Below, piece by piece: positions 62,236-64,000 of a DNA stretch of 64,000 nucleotides (position 1 is the first letter of the stretch; each line of letters begins with the position of its first letter). The translations under genes were made by a program, and so were the position numbers. The stretch spans positions 186,001 to 250,000 of the forward strand of contig JWTM01000396.1 of assembly GCA_001749745.1 (NCBI GenBank), read 5' to 3'. The notes beneath the pieces are model-generated. The model was not told the DNA's origin, did not search any database, and saw only the letters and a list, made by a program, of their open reading frames with translations. The DNA comes from Candidatus Marispirochaeta associata. GTDB lineage: Bacteria; Spirochaetota; Spirochaetia; JC444; Marispirochaetaceae.

Positions 62236-63297
62236 TTAGCGTGCTGCGAGGCTCTCATCGTTTTCGATGATCCTGATCTTGGTCCCGTCTTCAATCAGGG
62301 AGATGCCGTCGGTAATCAGGAGCTCTCCCGCTTCGAGTCCGGCGAGGACCTCCACCATCAATCCTTCCTGTCGGCCAAGATTGATCGGTCGTCGCAGACT
62401 CTGTGCGCCGTCGGTTACAAATACATAATTCTCGCTTCCGGCGGAGATGATCTCGGAGAGATCGAGTACTACGGCCTCGTCGTTACGGTAGACCTCGATA
62501 CCGATATTCGCGGTTACCCCGCTGCGGACCTGCTGGGTGCTATTATCGAACTCGAGTTTTACCGCAAAGGCCTTACGTTCCTGGTCCATGGCCATATCGA
62601 CCTGAATCACCTGGCCTTCGAGAAGGTGTCCGCGCCATTCGGCGGTGGCCCGCTGGCCGACGCTGATGTTCTCAACCTGACGGTCCGTGACCCATACGGT
62701 ACTCTTCAAGCGCTCCATATCGGAAACAGTGAAGAGCGGATCGCCGGGATTTACGTTATCCGACTCGAAGACATTGATTCTGGTCACGTAACCGGAAAAG
62801 GGGGCCCGAACATCCTTCATATTCTGTACGGTGTCCCAGTTGGCTTTGGCGATTTCGTATTGGGTGCGGGCATTGTCTAAGCTCTGCTGAGAGACCCCCT
62901 CATCGGCGTAGAGCTTGCTAATGCGCTGGAATGAGGTGCGGGCGCTCTCGAAATTGACTCGGGCCTGCTCGTAGTTCAGGGCGGCATTGTCGGTCGGAAA
63001 GCTTATAATAACCTGATCCTTCTCGACATAGTCGCCGACAGCCACATGCACCTGGTCTATTTCATCGGCAATCATTGCCGATGCCGAGGACTCCTCCGCG
63101 CCGGAGAGGGATGAGGTATAACTGTAGGCGGCGGTGAAGCGGGTCGTCCCGATCTCGCGCACGTTCACCGGCACCCCCTCTTCGGCGTGAATCTCCTCTA
63201 TGCTGCGCAGGTCGGCGTCGCTTTGCCCTCCGCACGCAGTAACGAGGACAAGTATGATTAAACTGCCGGGTAGCGCTCTTAATAATCTTCTTTTCAT
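62236..63297 (-). CDS. RND efflux periplasmic adaptor lipoprotein (MFP/HlyD family)
   Basis: 353 residues; a lipoprotein signal (IILVLVTACGGQ, lipidated Cys at about 22) anchors it. Then follow the split biotinyl-like domain (VAVGDYVEKDQVIISF ... VRAPFSGYVTRINV), the alpha-helical hairpin (about 105-150) and the beta-barrel. It bridges the RND pump to the TolC channel. Its ATG overlaps the tetR stop, so the regulator and adaptor are co-translated. Confidence 0.94.
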   Translation of the reverse strand: MKRRLLRALPGSLIILVLVTACGGQSDADLRSIEEIHAEEGVPVNVREIGTTRFTAAYSYTSSLSGAEESSASAMIADEIDQVHVAVGDYVEKDQVIISFPTDNAALNYEQARVNFESARTSFQRISKLYADEGVSQQSLDNARTQYEIAKANWDTVQNMKDVRAPFSGYVTRINVFESDNVNPGDPLFTVSDMERLKSTVWVTDRQVENISVGQRATAEWRGHLLEGQVIQVDMAMDQERKAFAVKLEFDNSTQQVRSGVTANIGIEVYRNDEAVVLDLSEIISAGSENYVFVTDGAQSLRRPINLGRQEGLMVEVLAGLEAGELLITDGISLIEDGTKIRIIENDESLAAR

Positions 63298-63908
63298 GCG
63301 TCAATTTCTCCTTTGAGGGTAATATTCAGTCCGTGAATAAAGTAGTCGATGTATTGATTGATCTGATCCTCACTGAGTCGACTCCCCAGTAGTATCTGAG
63401 TAGTGAAGGTGCCGAGGACGAAGGATTGCAACGCAAGCAGAAGGGTTTGCGTATTTGTCTTCGAACAGACCCCCTCGGCTAGGCAACGGTTTTCGAAGAG
63501 AGTTTGGATTCTATTCTCCCGCATATTTTCATCGCTCTCGAGGACATTCTGGCCCGGGTAGAGCATGCCGATCTGGATCTGCAAGCTCTGGAGTAGGCGA
63601 AACTCTTCGTCCTCTGAAAAACGCCGTAGCACTGTCTGTAAGGTCTCCTTCAGACTCCAAAGCAGGGGTTTCGAGTCTTCTGCAATGGAGAGGATTGCCT
63701 CGTAGAAGATACTCAATCGGGCGTAGATTTCATTATAAAGATCCTCCTTGTTGGAGAAATGCCAGTAGATGGCCCCCCGGGTAACCCCGGCCGCCCGGGC
63801 GATGTCGCTCATCGACGTCTGCTGAACCCCTTTCGAGGCTAAAAGCCTGATGCCGGCCTGAAAGATGGATTCCTTCGTCTTTGCCGCTTCTTCTTTGGTG
63901 CGTCTCAT
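63294..63908 (-). CDS. TetR-family repressor of the RND operon (AcrR-like)
   Basis: 204 residues with a helix-turn-helix SMSDIARAAGVTRGAIYWHFSNKEDLYNEIY (about 32-62), very similar in form to AcrR/TtgR, and a helical ligand domain. As first gene of the pump operon and with a palindrome over its own promoter, it should repress the operon and be released by a pump substrate. Confidence 0.93.
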   Translation of the reverse strand: MRRTKEEAAKTKESIFQAGIRLLASKGVQQTSMSDIARAAGVTRGAIYWHFSNKEDLYNEIYARLSIFYEAILSIAEDSKPLLWSLKETLQTVLRRFSEDEEFRLLQSLQIQIGMLYPGQNVLESDENMRENRIQTLFENRCLAEGVCSKTNTQTLLLALQSFVLGTFTTQILLGSRLSEDQINQYIDYFIHGLNITLKGEIDA

Positions 63909-63911
63909 TTA

Positions 63912-63958
63912 ACAAACATCCTGTATGTATGTATAATCAAAGCGATGGGGTCGGTCAA
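63912..63958 (-). promoter_or_regulatory. Promoter and candidate operator of the RND operon
   Basis: On the minus strand TTGACC (63953-63958) and TATACA (63930-63935) with a 17-base spacer form a good promoter. Next to the -10, on the plus strand, ACAAACATCCTGTATGT (63912-63928) is an imperfect palindrome (six of seven pairs about a three-base centre) that continues into the tetranucleotide run TGTATGTATGTA, reminiscent of the AcrR site TACATACA. It lies between the -10 and the ATG, where a repressor would block initiation. Confidence 0.6.
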
Positions 63959-64000
63959 CAAAAAGAGGGAATCCGGAGGGCGATCTAAACAAGATTTAAT

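Overview
The window looks like a stretch of chromosome from an anaerobic or fermentative, free-living spirochaete (order Spirochaetales). This is inferred from gene content: a FapA/DUF342 flagellar protein, chemotaxis genes, many exported beta-barrel proteins, a caspase-like protein carrying Leptospira-type surface repeats, and a Rex/[FeFe]-hydrogenase cluster of the kind found in fermentative anaerobes. GC content is moderately high, genes are densely packed, stops commonly overlap starts by 1-4 bases, and clear AAGGAG ribosome-binding sites are frequent. I saw no rRNA, tRNA, CRISPR array, insertion sequence or phage gene, and no gap above 300 bases lacks a feature.

Layout. 1-2.3 kb: the end of an unknown gene, msrB, cheW and a class III cyclase-like protein. 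2.3-9.3 kb: a long minus-strand operon argR-argC-argB-argD-argG-pgi-nlpC behind a candidate ARG box. 9.3-15.2 kb: fapA, then a minus-strand ECF sigma / anti-sigma / exported caspase-repeat protein operon, and birA. 15.2-22.5 kb: a large unknown protein divergent from groL (with no groES beside it), then yajC-secD-secF. 22.6-27.5 kb: a TetR-linked ABC exporter, an outer-membrane protein and a FemAB-like acyltransferase. 27.5-31.2 kb: a chemoreceptor, a thioesterase and an RlmN/Cfr radical SAM enzyme. 31.1-36.3 kb: a lipoprotein-FetA-FetB export unit, then a threonine-catabolism module (tdh, XRE-cupin regulator, kbl) around a perfect palindrome. 36.4-39.5 kb: a PhoR-like kinase with rimB-rimK.

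39.5-45.2 kb: a minus-strand redox/hydrogen module made of Rex, two thioredoxin-fold 2Fe-2S proteins, a PAS-containing H-cluster protein, a SpoIIE phosphatase and a second H-cluster protein. Upstream lie three TATCGA boxes at exact 14-base spacing. 45.3-49.3 kb: membrane and metal-site proteins, an oversized nucleoside diphosphate kinase-like protein and an Omp85-like barrel. 49.4-51.8 kb: ilvB-ilvN preceded by an unmistakable branched-chain amino acid leader peptide with mutually exclusive antiterminator and terminator helices. 51.8-57.8 kb: a J-domain protein, a PAS-GGDEF-EAL protein, a GH13 glucosidase with a cre-like operator over its promoter, and a HisKA_2 kinase. 57.8-64 kb: a TetR-MFP-RND-TolC efflux operon with a promoter and candidate operator.

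The strongest observations are the ilvBN attenuator, the sigma/anti-sigma/secreted-caspase-repeat operon, a lipoprotein gene that appears to start at AUC behind a perfect Shine-Dalgarno, and the Rex/sensory-hydrogenase/phosphatase cluster with its periodic upstream boxes.
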